From Chrysomallon squamiferum (Eukaryota > Mollusca > Gastropoda > Neomphalida > Peltospiridae): a DNA stretch of 64,000 nt. The translations under genes were made by a program, and so were the position numbers. The DNA is taken from contig CM022670.1 of the NCBI GenBank assembly GCA_012295275.1, forward strand, positions 34,202,301 to 34,266,300, written 5' to 3'. Positions 42,201 to 54,040 of this stretch are shown piece after piece (the first letter of the stretch is position 1; every line of letters begins with the position of its first letter). Below the pieces are notes generated by a model. The model made no database searches. It worked only from the letters and a program-made list of their open reading frames with translations, and was not told the origin of the DNA.

Positions 42201-45200
42201 TACATTTCATTTTAAAATAAACAGATAAATGAAACGATATGTCAATATTAATAATTTATTAGAAATTTGACAATATTAACTATGTAATAATGAAGAAGAA
42301 CATTTTAAAATAATTTTACACAGATACTGTTGTATACCAACAGTAGTGGAAAGAGGAACATCTGAGAAAATTTAATGTTAAAAAATGTAAAGTAGTATTT
42401 TTAAATTTACTTTTGAAGTGTTGTCATATACTGTGGTCTTTCACTGAGGTAACTGCCATACGATTCCTGAAATAATTCACACCTATGCCTCAGAGCACTG
42501 AAATAATTAATATCAATAAATAATAATAATTATTATTATTATATATAACAAACACATATGATTTCAATACCTCATTAATTAATTGTGATGTTCAGCATAA
42601 ATATCAGTTTATATATACTGTGTGTTTATATATAAAAAGTACAAAATTAGGAATTTTCAGTCATAAAAGCCTTTATATATAATCTTGAACTCAAATATTT
42701 AACAAAAGAAATCTGCAATACAAAATAAATAAATAATAGTAATAATAATATAATATTATTATTAATAATAATATCTACAAATAATCCTTATATAGATTCA
42801 CACTCACATAATTTGTTTAGTTTGAATAACAGTGAATAGAATTAATGCCTAGCATGTCAAAATGCTCAAAAAACTGTCAATATTGTTAAGTACTGATAGA
42901 GCTCATTTATTTGATCATATTTCTTCTTAAACATATAAAAACCAAACAGTGCTAGGTCCAAGCAAACGCTTCAGTTTGGAGAGACGTTCGATTTGTTAAG
43001 GTTTTACATATAATTACTGGAGAAAAAAACAGAACAACTGAAGTTTTCAGTGTTAGGGTCTGGTTGTGATGTTTCAATACAGTTCTGGGGGAGAATTCTG
43101 ATTTAGTAAGGTTTTGTTATGATAAATTTCAATATGTAGAATTTAGACATTGACAGAAATATTTCTCTGATAGTAAGTGCTTACTGATCACCATATGTTT
43201 TCAAATTACAAACTCTGGGTGTTACTTACTTTGTGCATAAGCTCTGACTGTGTGTTTATGTGTTTGTTACTTTGTTCACAAGCTCTGAGTGTGTTTATGT
43301 GTTATTTACTTTGTTCACCAGCTCTGAGTATGTCTGTATGTGTTATTTACTTTGTTCACAAGCTCTGGGTATGTCTGTATGTGTTACTTACTTTGTTCAC
43401 AAGCTCTGAGTATGTCTGTATGTGTTATTTACTTTGTTCACAAGCTCTGAGTATGTCTGTATGTGTTACTTACTTTGTTCACAAGCTCTGAGTATGTCTG
43501 TATGTGTTACTTACTTTGTTCACAAGCTCTGAGTATGTCTGTATGTGTTACTTACTTTGTTCACAAGCTCTGAGTATGTCTGTATGTGTTACTTACTTTG
43601 TTCACAAGCTCTGAGTATGTCTGTATGTGTTATTTACTTTGTTCACAAGCTCTGAGTATGTCTGTATGTGTTTGTTACTTTGTTCACAAGCTCTGAGTAT
43701 GTCTGTATGTGTTTGTTACTTTGTTCACAAGCTCTGAGTGTGTTTATGTGTTTTTACTTTGTTCACAAGCTCTGAGTATGTCTGTATGTGTTACTTACTT
43801 TGTGCACAAGCTCTGTATGTCTGTTTTTTACTTTGTTCACAAGCTCTGAGTATGTCTGTATGTGTTATTTACTTTGTTTCAAGCTCTCAGCTTACTTTGT
43901 TCACAAGCTCTGAGTATGTCTGTATGTGTATGTCTGTATGTGTATTGTTTACTTTGTTCACAAGCTCTGAGTATGTCTGTATGTGTTACTTACTTTGTTC
44001 ACAAGCTCTGAGTATGTCTGTATGTGTTTGTTACTTTGTTCACAAGCTCTGTGTATGTCTGTATGTGTTTGTTACTTTGTTCACAAGCTCTGAGTGTGTT
44101 TATGTGTTTTTACTTTGTTCACAAGCTCTGAGTATGTCTGTATGTGTTATTTACTTTGTTCACAAGCTCTGGGTATGTCTGTATGTGTTACTTACTTTGT
44201 TCACAAGCTCTGAGTATGTCTGTATGTGTTTGTTTGTTGTCTGTATGTCTGTATGTGTTACTTACTTTGTTCACAAGCTCTGAGTGTGTTTATGTGTTTT
44301 TTACTTTGTTCACAAGCTCTGAGTATGTCTATATGTACTTACTTTGTGTGTTTTTATGTCTGTACTTTGTTCACTAGCTCTGAGTATGTCTGTATGTGTT
44401 ACTTACTTTGTTCACAAGCTCTGGATATGTCTGTATGTGTTTGTTACTTTGTTCACAAGCTCTGAGTATGTCTGTATGTGTTACTTACTTTGTGATGTCC
44501 TCAAGGTTAGCCACAACAGCTGCCCATCCTTGTTGTTGTAGATGTTGATCATGGACAAGTCTTTCACAGGCCTTCATTTCTTCATCATCCACATCACGAA
44601 TTTGCTACAACACAAGATTGTTAAACAAATGTCACTCCTCCGTGATAAAAACAGATAGCAAATGTATGTATGTATGTATGTATGTATGTATGTATTATGT
44701 ATTATGTATTATGTATGTATGTATGTATGTATGTATGTATGTATGTATGTATGTATGTATGCATGCATAATGTGACCTAAAATATTTTCATTGTTTTTTA
44801 AATACTGTTATACTAAAAAAATAAAATTAATGATTTTCAACTGGACAAATTGCAGTTAACACAATATGCAAAACTATAAAAATTAAAAATTTAAAAAAAA
44901 ATTATCTTCTTAATTAATGCAGTCAATTATTATTATTACTATATTTTTTATATTATTATCATTAACCTTTTTTTTTTAACTCTTTTCATTTATTATATAT
45001 ACAAAATCTTAATTAGATGATCTTGAAGATGTCCAATTATAAATTAAATTTAAATCTCTAACAAAATAGATGTGTTGCTCTAGTTATATAAGACATGGCA
45101 TCTTCACTACAAATCCTACATTCACACCCTGTACCCAGTAATTACTTAAGCAGATTTAAACAATGACTTGAGCTAAGCATCATAATAGGCAGATGATATC

Positions 45201-45723
45201 TAGACATTATACTACAAGTACAAAAACTGGATACACAAGAGAATCTGTTATAAACTGTGTCTGAGAGATGTCAAAGTCGTCTGTGAAGATACTAAAGAAG
45301 TTAAACTGAGAATGGAAAACTTACCACTGCTAACTGTGTTCTGGAAACCACAGTTTCATATGCTGGTGGCATCATCAAAGACCCATCCACCTGGCTCTGT
45401 AAATCTACATCTGAAAACAAGCATAAAAACATCTCAGACAATTACCTAAGTATTACAGAACTGGAACTGAAAGCATATTTAAACAATTTCTTGTAATGTT
45501 TATTATATGCAGTGTATTTAATTTATTTAAAAATACCCATCCACCAAAAATGCAACCAAACCCTACATTAAAAGTGCAGTTTGCATTGAAATAATTTTAA
45601 AAACATAAATAAAATAATAACAATAAAATAAAATAAAACAAAATATAATATAAAAATCCAAATATATAATATTAATATATATATTAATATAAATTTTTTT
45701 TAAAGTAAATAAATAAATATATA

Positions 45724-45787
<64 letters not shown>

Positions 45788-47552
45788 GCAATAGCAATAA
45801 CAGTAATAGAAAGTATTAAAAAACAGAAAATAATCATGCTCAAAGAATAAGAATTTAAGCAAAATTAATGTGTGATGCTGTACCATACACTAAATATACT
45901 GCAATATATTCTGAAGACCTTCAGTGATCTAAACTGCACAATATGTCTTTCTCGTACTTAGTATTTTAAACATCAAATAAGTAATTAATTTTAAAGCAAC
46001 AGCAGACATAAATACTTTTTGTACTGGGAAAACAAAACTCGGAGGAAATCCTATTAATTTTTAAATTAAAGTGAAATTAAGGTCAGGATGTTAAAGCTTT
46101 CACTATATTCTGAGATCCATCCCTGACAATGTGCCATTAAATTATATGACAATCTAACCACTGACCTATAACCGTAACATCAAAAATTATGACTTAAAAG
46201 AGAACATAGAACAAATTTCTTCTGCTCCAAAGGAAGAAAAAACAAAACAACTGGAAAAAAATGTCCTTTCAAGATCACATATCAGAAAGAATATCTAAAA
46301 ACTGTTGACAAAACATTTAATATCTGTGCTGTGCAGGTCGATAGTACAACTGAATTAAATAAAAAATATCCTAAACTATATATAATTAAAATACAATGGA
46401 AAATGTTAACAATGTTAAAATTAAAAAAAAAAAAAAAATCAAAAAAAAAATCATACATCTGAATGTCTACACTGTGAATCATGACTACAGAAAAATCAGT
46501 CTGAATCTATTAACAATAAACAAGTGACAATAATTAAATTATAATTTTCTGGGAATACATAGTGAAAGACAACAAGTACACATCAACTTTGGATCAATGC
46601 AATTTTAAAAGGTAGTAGAAGAAATAACATTAATTTTTCAATAATTCTATTCAACTGATTTATTCCTGAAACCCCCATGAGGGTTAACACGTATTTTTTA
46701 TGTAAAATTCAAATAAGCAAGTAAGGAAAACGAACCAGTTCAATATTTCAGTGGATCAACAAAGAAATATGTAACAAATTAATATCTTAGTTATAGTTTA
46801 TTTCACACAGAACAGCTGTGACCATGTAATCAATAACTTGTTTATTGTTTTGTTACTGGTATAGCATGTCTAAAATAACGTTTTTATGTCGATTTGTTTT
46901 CCTGGGTCATTTTTATGTTTTGTTTTCATTTCTAAAACTGAATAATTATTGTTAACAAGCTCTTTTTGTTTTAATTTTTGTAAATATTTCTTTATATTTG
47001 TAATGATAAATTGTTTTTCATTACTTTTATTTTTTTTTTATTTAAATTTTTAAATATATTTTTAAACAGTTTTATTAATGAATTATTCATTTTATATATT
47101 ACTTATTTTTAAACAGTTTTATTAATTAATTATACATTTCATATATTACTTATTTTTAAACAGTTTTATTAATTAATTATACATTTCATATATTACTTAT
47201 TTTTAAACAGTTTTATTAATTAATTATACATTTCATATATTACTTATTTTTTTCAGTTTTATTAATTAATTATACATTTTATATATTACTTATTTTTAAA
47301 CAGTTTTATTAATTAATTATACATTTTATAATATTACTTAATTTTAAACAGTTTTATTAATTAATTATATATTTCATATATTACTTATTTTTAAACAGTT
47401 TTATTAATTAATTACACATTTTATATATTACTTAATTTTATAACTTTTATAATTACAGAACTAGTGATGATCTTTGTCTTTTTTCTTTCTTTCTTTCTTT
47501 CTTTCTTTTACTTTTTGGGGTGCTGGGAATTCAGAAGATATTTGTAACTTTT

Positions 47553-47584
<32 letters not shown>

Positions 47585-49896
47585 CATCATCATCATCATC
47601 ATCATCCTCATCATCATTTAAACCTAAAATAAACACAACCTATAAAGAGTCCTAAAAGGTAACACAGTTGACAATGATCACAGTAACAGCTACTCAGCAC
47701 GAAGTGTATCTAAGCCTTGATCCCCATACACAAAGCCACCAACAATAAGCGGTGCAGATTTGTGTCTAGAGTTACTTACCTTGAAGGTCATGGCGGGTAC
47801 CTAACAACAACAGAGGCACAGATATGTATTAACACTTCAGGCAGAAGAAGTATTTAAAATCAATTTTCATAGACGTGAATATGTCATTAAAATGTAATTT
47901 ATGACACACACACACACACACACACACACAAATGACCAAGATTTGTTTTATTTATACCTATTGTGTTATTGCATTTGTGGACTGAAAAAATGAAACAATA
48001 ATTTGAAGTAAAATAAAAATGCATTTAAGCTATTTCAAACAACCAAAGATATATTTCATATCAGTGAATCTTAAAAAAAATAAAAAATAAAAACCAATGT
48101 TCAGCATTCTCTTTCAGATAATCTTGTAGATATAAACCATCTAGTTTAAATTTTATATTGGTCAGTGAAATATTATGAATTGTATAGTAACATTAAGCAT
48201 GTATACATTATAAATATAAAACATTTATCATTACCCCTTCTTTGTTCAAAATCACTGCTTTAATTATAATAACTGACAGAAAAACTGTTTTTCTCTGACA
48301 ATCAAATAAAATAAATACACAGATTTCAGTGATCAGAAATTCTCCCAACACCAAGGGAGTCACAGAGAGATTTTTATTATTACAAGTATGCTTTGTTTTG
48401 TTTTAAACATCCTACATTAATTGTTTTTGATTTTTATATCATGCTTTGCAACCAAACAGTAAATTCATAGCAAGCATGTGAGTGCAAAGTAACAAAATGT
48501 ACTGCAAATGAAATCTGATGCACAAATAAAACTTAAGAAAATATAATCAACTAACCTGACCCATAATGGACACTTGGGGATGGGGGTGTGGCTGCCTCAA
48601 TTGTACTCTTACTGAACAGAAAGATTGGATTTGTGTCCTGAAAGAGAAATATTGTTAAGCACTATTTTTTACAAACAGTTAAGGTTACAGAGTATCTGTG
48701 GCAATACAAATACAAATTCTAAATGTACTTCGTATACTTACATATGAATGATGTGTTTGGTATTAGTAAACGTTTCTTATGAAAAATTAACATATTTGTG
48801 AGGATATACAGAGGCCAACATTTTCAAGTATTTTGTATTATTCTTTTGTAAACAAATATATGAAAAATTAATAATAATAATAACGATATTTTTAAACTTA
48901 TGTTTAAAAATTATTGACAGACTGAAAATATTTCAAATTCGCAATAATTTTGTTTTCTTTTGTTGTTGTTTTATTCCACACATTTCTTTGCACAGAATCA
49001 TATCACATCAAGACATATAGCCATAAGAAATGTTTATTTTAAATCATAATACCCCAGTACGATGCAAAAACTAGTTGTAGTAAATACGAACAAAATAAAA
49101 CATATTTCATTTCAAGTACACTGCAGTAGTTAATATGACATACAAATTATTATAATTTTTAAAGAATAATATTTATAAAATAATGCAATATCAAATTGGC
49201 ATTTTAATGTAAGAGAACATCCATTCATGAAAATTAACCCTGGACATACACAGAGTTACTATAACAATTTGTTTGTGAGATGTTATTTAACTCACCGTTC
49301 CTGCACTGTATTTGGCTACACGTTGATGTGGATCAAGGCTCTCTCCACCACTAATCAAGAGAACCTGCTTGTCTTCAGGAATATGACAGGCCCTGGTGAT
49401 GACACTTTGCAGAACTGACACACTGCAATATAACAGTTAATAACAGCTGATTCTGTAGACCTAACTGACCACTGAGTAAACAAAACAATTTTAATAATAA
49501 TTTGATCAGCAAATTTTTCATTTATAACTATGGCAAAAATAAATAAATAGATAACTTTATAAAATAAAATAAAATGTTTTTTCTACTATAAAGCACTTAG
49601 GCAACAAATATTAAATTTAATAATAATATTGATTACCAATTTCAGTCTTTGCTGAATCAGTATAAAATTATACTTATATTAATAAATAACACTAAATATC
49701 ACATTTCAAAATATACAATTTTGTTCCATATGTGAAAAAGATTTTTGAAATTTATATTATATAATCTTTCCCACAAAAGCATATAATTATTTAATTTATT
49801 ATATGGAGTATTTTAAAGAGAATCTTACTTTTCCATTGCCAGATTCATGTCGAATGTCATCATGGTGCCAGTGTCGACATGAAATATGTACAACAT
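30710..49896 (-). CDS. RB1CC1: RB1-inducible coiled-coil protein 1 (FIP200), 25 coding exons
   Basis: Scaffold of the ULK/Atg1 autophagy-initiation complex (the animal counterpart of Atg11/Atg17). Exons in transcript order: 49829-49896 (ATG at 49894-49896), 49296-49422, 48556-48637, 47780-47800, 45325-45410, 44489-44604, 42411-42497, 41673-41901, 40379-40549, 39877-40061, 39324-39510, 38548-38629, 38233-38291, 37616-37716, 34950-36897, 34550-34669, 34087-34195, 33598-33676, 33205-33316, 32783-32834, 32342-32389, 32035-32096, 31607-31734, 31077-31147, 30710-30829 (TAA at 30710-30712). All junctions use GT-AG and agree in phase except between 33598 and 33316. The protein is about 1,480 residues, close to the 1,594 of human. 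Near-identical segments include TDTNPIFLFSK, SRTQLAV, QHLQQQGWAAVVANLED, KGLEDRLYGLDQ, EVVRRRKF and ERHDQYVVFT. An in-frame TAA upstream of the ATG supports the start. Confidence 0.95.
31778..31965. repeat. (TTTA)n/(TTTTA)n compound array
   Basis: Mixed tetra- and pentanucleotide units in an RB1CC1 intron (31735-32034). Confidence 0.95.
33205..33316 (-). other. RB1CC1: RB1CC1 exon 19 with apparent frameshift
   Basis: The exon must read DLKKEVETLKGQLNVYQSQL to meet exon 20 in phase. Entering from exon 18 (…ESEQSSR) gives a TGA within six codons, and the required frame has a TGA at 33312-33314. Its 112-nt length should be a multiple of three for the phases to meet, so it is one base too long or two too short. 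The misfit falls beside the run of A residues at the exon's 5' end (TTTCTTTT on the + strand, about 33307-33314). The surrounding protein is conserved coiled coil. Confidence 0.65.
34950..36897 (-). other. RB1CC1: RB1CC1 giant exon 15: disordered linker and long coiled coil
   Basis: A 1,948-nt exon encodes 649 codons (about residues 535-1183). The first third, starting VPEAEPVPEHLM, is acidic, Ser/Thr-rich and apparently disordered, the place where vertebrate FIP200 carries partner-binding motifs. From the stretch near 36160 (LLAKTNTILRLEQELAESQQ) onward it is almost unbroken Glu/Lys/Leu heptads typical of coiled coil, ending LRAETLEQIKT before the donor at 34949. The acceptor at 36898-36899 leaves phase 2, matching FR|VPE from exon 14. 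Confidence 0.9.
41190..41668. repeat. About 20-bp AT-rich tandem array next to RB1CC1 exon 8
   Basis: Roughly two dozen imperfect units of the type aactattattaagaatata and aactattattaacaaaata alternate across 480 bases of intron 8. The final units (aaccactgttaagaatatac) stop only a few bases from the donor at 41672. Confidence 0.9.
41936..42180. repeat. (AT)n, GATA- and GACATA-type array in RB1CC1 intron 7
   Basis: (AT)n at 41940-41960, then agacagatagata, a (GA)n stretch, and four gacata hexamers near 42090-42115. The YIYIYV-type open frames on the minus strand are artefacts of this tract joined to exon 8. Confidence 0.9.
43200..44490. repeat. 41-bp minisatellite, about 30 copies, in RB1CC1 intron 6
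   Basis: The unit recurs every 41 bases in the regular part (for example 43401, 43442, 43483) and reads, on the + strand, acaagctctgagtatgtctg followed by tatgtgttacttactttgttc. Thirty copies of the aagctct core can be counted, with some shortened units. The last unit runs into the exon boundary at 44488/44489, so the repeat includes the real 5' splice site and the last five exon bases. Long open frames across the array are by-products of the period and not genes. Confidence 0.95.
44663..44770. repeat. (TATG)n microsatellite
   Basis: About 24 TATG units, interrupted near 44694-44711, in the RB1CC1 intron upstream of exon 6, so exon 6 is flanked on both sides by tandem arrays. Confidence 0.97.
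47060..47440. repeat. 47-bp minisatellite, about 8 copies, in RB1CC1 intron 5
   Basis: The cagttttattaa core recurs at 47067, 47114, 47161, 47208, 47254, 47301, 47349 and 47396, that is every 46-48 bases. The unit also holds attaattatacatttcatat and attacttattttt. On the minus (gene) strand each unit contains AATAAAA. Confidence 0.95.
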
Positions 49897-50114
49897 GATG
49901 ACCACTGGTATCTTGTCTTCCACTCCACCAAGTACACAGTGTTTCTCTTATTTAAGGCATAATTAATTCAAATATACTTCACCTTGCCATATCTAAAATG
50001 TAAATATATATATGCAAGGTTGTGTGTGTACACACACACATACACATACATATGTAAAATAAATACTATTTCTAAGTTAACTGAAAACAAAGCAATAATG
50101 CTGTACGAATCCAA

Positions 50115-50158
<44 letters not shown>

Positions 50159-50217
50159 CAATGCAAAGACATTAATGTCAGTTTACATTTATTAATACAT
50201 TTAATATTTATTAATAC

Positions 50218-50253
<36 letters not shown>

Positions 50254-50896
50254 TTTGTTTTGTTTTTTGAATTAAATAAAAACTTCTAAACTGTGAGGGA
50301 AGATGAATGCATTTGAACTGACAGAGAATTATTCATGCATATCTTCGTCATAGTTTATTTGCTTCTGTTTACTTTTCGTAATTTTAAATTGTGGTCAAAT
50401 ATTGAATACAGCTGTCCGCTGTTGCAGTAATCGTTTTTATTTTATTACGTACCACGTAGCTTTATACTGAGAAATGACACTATTACTAAAAATAATGTAT
50501 CAGTATTTACAATTGTTATAAATTAAATAAAAATTTATGTTGGCTGAAAAGAAACTGGGTTAATCGGGCGAAGACGCAGCCCTCACTGGTAACCATGCGA
50601 AATACCTCCTGAAAAATGATGACCGCCCTGTATCCGTTACATAGTTGATGATTGTGTTTATTCCAAATACTAGCATCTGAAAATATCAAGTGTAGAATAT
50701 TATGACTTTGTCAAAAACGTATTTTTCTATGAAAGGAAGTGTTTACAAATATCAGCTGGCCTCTTTGTGAAACTATCGAAGGGGAGCAACTCTTGTTTTT
50801 AGTTTCGTAAGATTCGGTTAAATTGACCTTTTATTCGGAACATTTCGTATCTTTTAACAGATTAAAAAAAAGTTACATTGTAAATAGTTTTACTGC

Positions 50897-50950
<54 letters not shown>

Positions 50951-51379
50951 CAACAACAATAACAAATTTTATTCAAATAATCAAATATAATAAATAAGAT
51001 TTATCCGTGAATATTTTTATTAATATTATCATTAATTTATATCAATATGGTTACTGATTTTTTTTATTCTTGTCGTTGTTTTAAACACTGCATATTACGT
51101 TTACATTGACTGAAAATATAATTATACGTTATCGTTATTAAACAATTAATTAAAAGTATATGAACTTGTTGGTTTTTATTTTTTTACTTTATTATATTAT
51201 TTTGTTTGTTTGTTTGTTTGTTTGTTGTCGTTTATTGGTTTGTGTTGTCTTCATTTGTTGATAATAATATTTATATTCCAGGTCATTGTGCGAATTATTA
51301 AGCGTTGGTATCAAAATCGGTAACAGTTAAACAGCCAGGAACAATATATTTTGTTACCCGAGTGTCTACATATAATCAA

Positions 51380-51433
<54 letters not shown>

Positions 51434-53105
51434 TCATTAGTTTTATATATCGGGCGTATCAAATAAAATACGGTATATCATAACGAATAAAAATCTTCAA
51501 TTACTCCATACGCCTAATTCCAGAGTTAACGTTTTTGAATTTGTTGATTTGTTTTTGTCTGTTTGACCCTAGCGATTAAATTTATAAAGAAAAATAATGC
51601 ATCATTAGATTCCTACATGTGTACGTACAAACACAGCGACATGCATATAGTTTCATATATAAATACACATTAAAAATAACATTATTTGATTTGTTTTGCT
51701 TTAAATGTTGTATGTAGTTATGGCCATTATATTTTATTTAAAAAAATATGTATATTTGCGGTTGTATTTTTAATTTGGATGTTTTATTTATTTTTTATTT
51801 ATATATATATATATATATATAAATATATGTCAATATACAGCATAATTTGGTTTTTTAAAGTATATTATTAATAAGTACGTCTTGGCTCAGTTTTAAAAAA
51901 TAATCACTCAAGTTGTCCCACCTGCACGGGGTATACGTGCCCCAAATTTAATGTTATTCAACTTATTACGTCAGTAACTGAAAACGTGACGAGATCAATT
52001 ACATCATCTTCTTAAATATCATGGCACGTACTGTCCTCATTTCAAGGACACCTAAAGGTTAACGTTATTTAAACTAATAAAATTAATTAAGACAATTTCA
52101 TGGTCCAGTGTTCAATAAAATAATGTTTAAATAACCATATAAATAAATAAATAATAATATAGATCAACACACTTTTAGTAGGTGAAAATTACTAAACTTT
52201 AAAGAAACAAAATACCCCCAACAATTTACATATCAGATATTTACCTACAATGGTAAAAAAATATATAATAGTATTAAACAATATTTATCAATTTGAATTG
52301 AACTATTTTCAGTTAAATCAAGAAAGAAATCTATTTAGAAGAGAAAATCAGCAAACTTCTTTATATCACACTTGCTATAAAATGCAATCAAATGATCCAA
52401 TTTGTTTTTAAGAAAGAAGACATCCTACTACTAAAAAACAAACTTAGCTATTATTATTTCAATAAAACAAATAAAAACAATGTAAGTGAATAAAGATCAG
52501 ATAAATTTTATTTGACAAATCATTTGCATTGATGTACTACAGTCCGCAATTTTCACAAGGTTGATAGTAAGCATACATTAAGTACAATTTTAGTATGGTA
52601 CCAAATGACTTTAAATATCAGACCACCAGTTTTCAAATTAAAATTACCAGACTCATCGATATAATTTGTAAGCATGATTTCAGAGAGATGTTAAATCATG
52701 AAGATAAAACAACTAAATGCTTCTTTAAAAATTCTTTCTCACTTTATTTCTTTACACTCACACACTTATGTATACATAAATAAATATATATACTTCCACC
52801 CCACCCAAAGAAAAGAGGAATAACCACACAGTCAATGATAGAAGTCGCCTAGCGTCACATATTCATATACATTTTTTAGATTTGGTCAGTAGTTGTTTGT
52901 TCTCCATGAACTATTGACGAAGATTTGCCAAGTTTGAAACTGATTCTACCCGTGAATCAATAAAGAAAACTGAAGTGGTCTTCCTTGTTGCCAAAAAAAA
53001 AAAATAAAAAAAAATAATTCCAAACAATAAAAATGTGTTGTTAATTTATATCGAGTTCTACTGTCCTTACAAAATATTCACATTATCAATAACTCAAAGA
53101 GTCTG
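49897..53105. other. RB1CC1 5' flank and COX5B 3' flank
   Basis: No coding sequence was seen between the RB1CC1 start and the COX5B stop. The part nearest RB1CC1 should contain its 5' UTR; a less AT-rich stretch at 50560-50830 is a candidate first exon or promoter. On the COX5B side, minus-strand AATAAA hexamers occur at 52743-52748 and 52507-52512. Confidence 0.4.
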
Positions 53106-53981
53106 TTATGGACTGTAGTCTGTGGGCTCCATGGGTTCGAGTTTAAACCAGTAGCCACATTCACATCTCTTGGGTTCACCTTTATGGAGGTACATCCAGT
53201 TAATGGCAATGGCATCCTCTTCACCTGCAAATATGAAACAAGTAAAATATTTTAAGAAAAAACATTTCATTCATTTTTATTTACACCTTTTAGCATTTAC
53301 ACATGTATACAAATAAATAAATTTTGAAATAAAATTATCCAATTAAGTATCACCACTAAACTAAACAGATTTTGATACAAATAAACAGTGGATATAAAAT
53401 AATATAAATTTAGATATATATATGCACACACACATTTATGTACATGTATCATTATATGTTTTGGATATAATAACCATTCAGGTTACAAAGAGAAATACAT
53501 TCATATAGCTTTAAATCAAAAATATTTAATCAGCTTACAGATGCATCCAACAAGACGCTTATCAAACATAGATGGAATTATCGTTGGTTCCTCAAATGTT
53601 CCTTTGGCTCGTGCCTTGACACTCATTTCGAAAGGATCCTGAAAAAAAATAAAACGTTACAATTATAAACAATATAAAAAAGATCATTAAACAATAGTGT
53701 AATTTTTTTTTTTTTTAAATCAGTAAATGAATCTGAAAAGATCCTTTTTCTTTTTACGGAACATTATCAGCATTAATGTAAACAGTACATACTTCATTTC
53801 CTGCCAGCTTTGCCAACAATTCAAATCGTTCAGGACCCACAGCGTGGCCAAGAGCGTCGGGCATGGTTACTTTATCAGAAGCTGAAAAATACATATTTAA
53901 ATGAATTACGCAAAATATAAGTGGTATGTACTTTCCAAAGTATTAAATATATCATATATAAATATAAAACTGAAACTAATT

Positions 53982-54040
<59 letters not shown>

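Larger units (their letters stand above)
37616..49896 (-). other. RB1CC1: RB1CC1 N-terminal ubiquitin-like and dimer-scaffold region (exons 1-14)
   Basis: About 534 residues. Exons 1-3 (residues 1 to about 92) form the ubiquitin-like start: MLYIFHVDTGTMMTFDMNL, then DKQVLLISGGESL and VAKYSAGTDTNPIFLF, matching human MKLYVFLVNTGTTLTFD and YSAGTDTNPIFLF. The remainder is the alpha-helical C-shaped dimer arm that binds ATG13/ATG101 in vertebrates. Conserved blocks are GSLMMPPAYETVVSRTQLA, KGLEDRLYGLDQ, SILPDLCDSH and WATALAKE. Exon 4 is a 21-nt microexon coding only for TRHDLQ-D junction residues. A weakly conserved serine-rich loop sits in exon 8 (41673-41901). Confidence 0.9.

Noticed and set aside
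43177-44541. Cysteine-rich repetitive open frames (SMSVCV…YFVHKL)
   Set aside because: They follow the 41-bp minisatellite within an RB1CC1 intron, shift frame with unit-length changes and end at the array edges.
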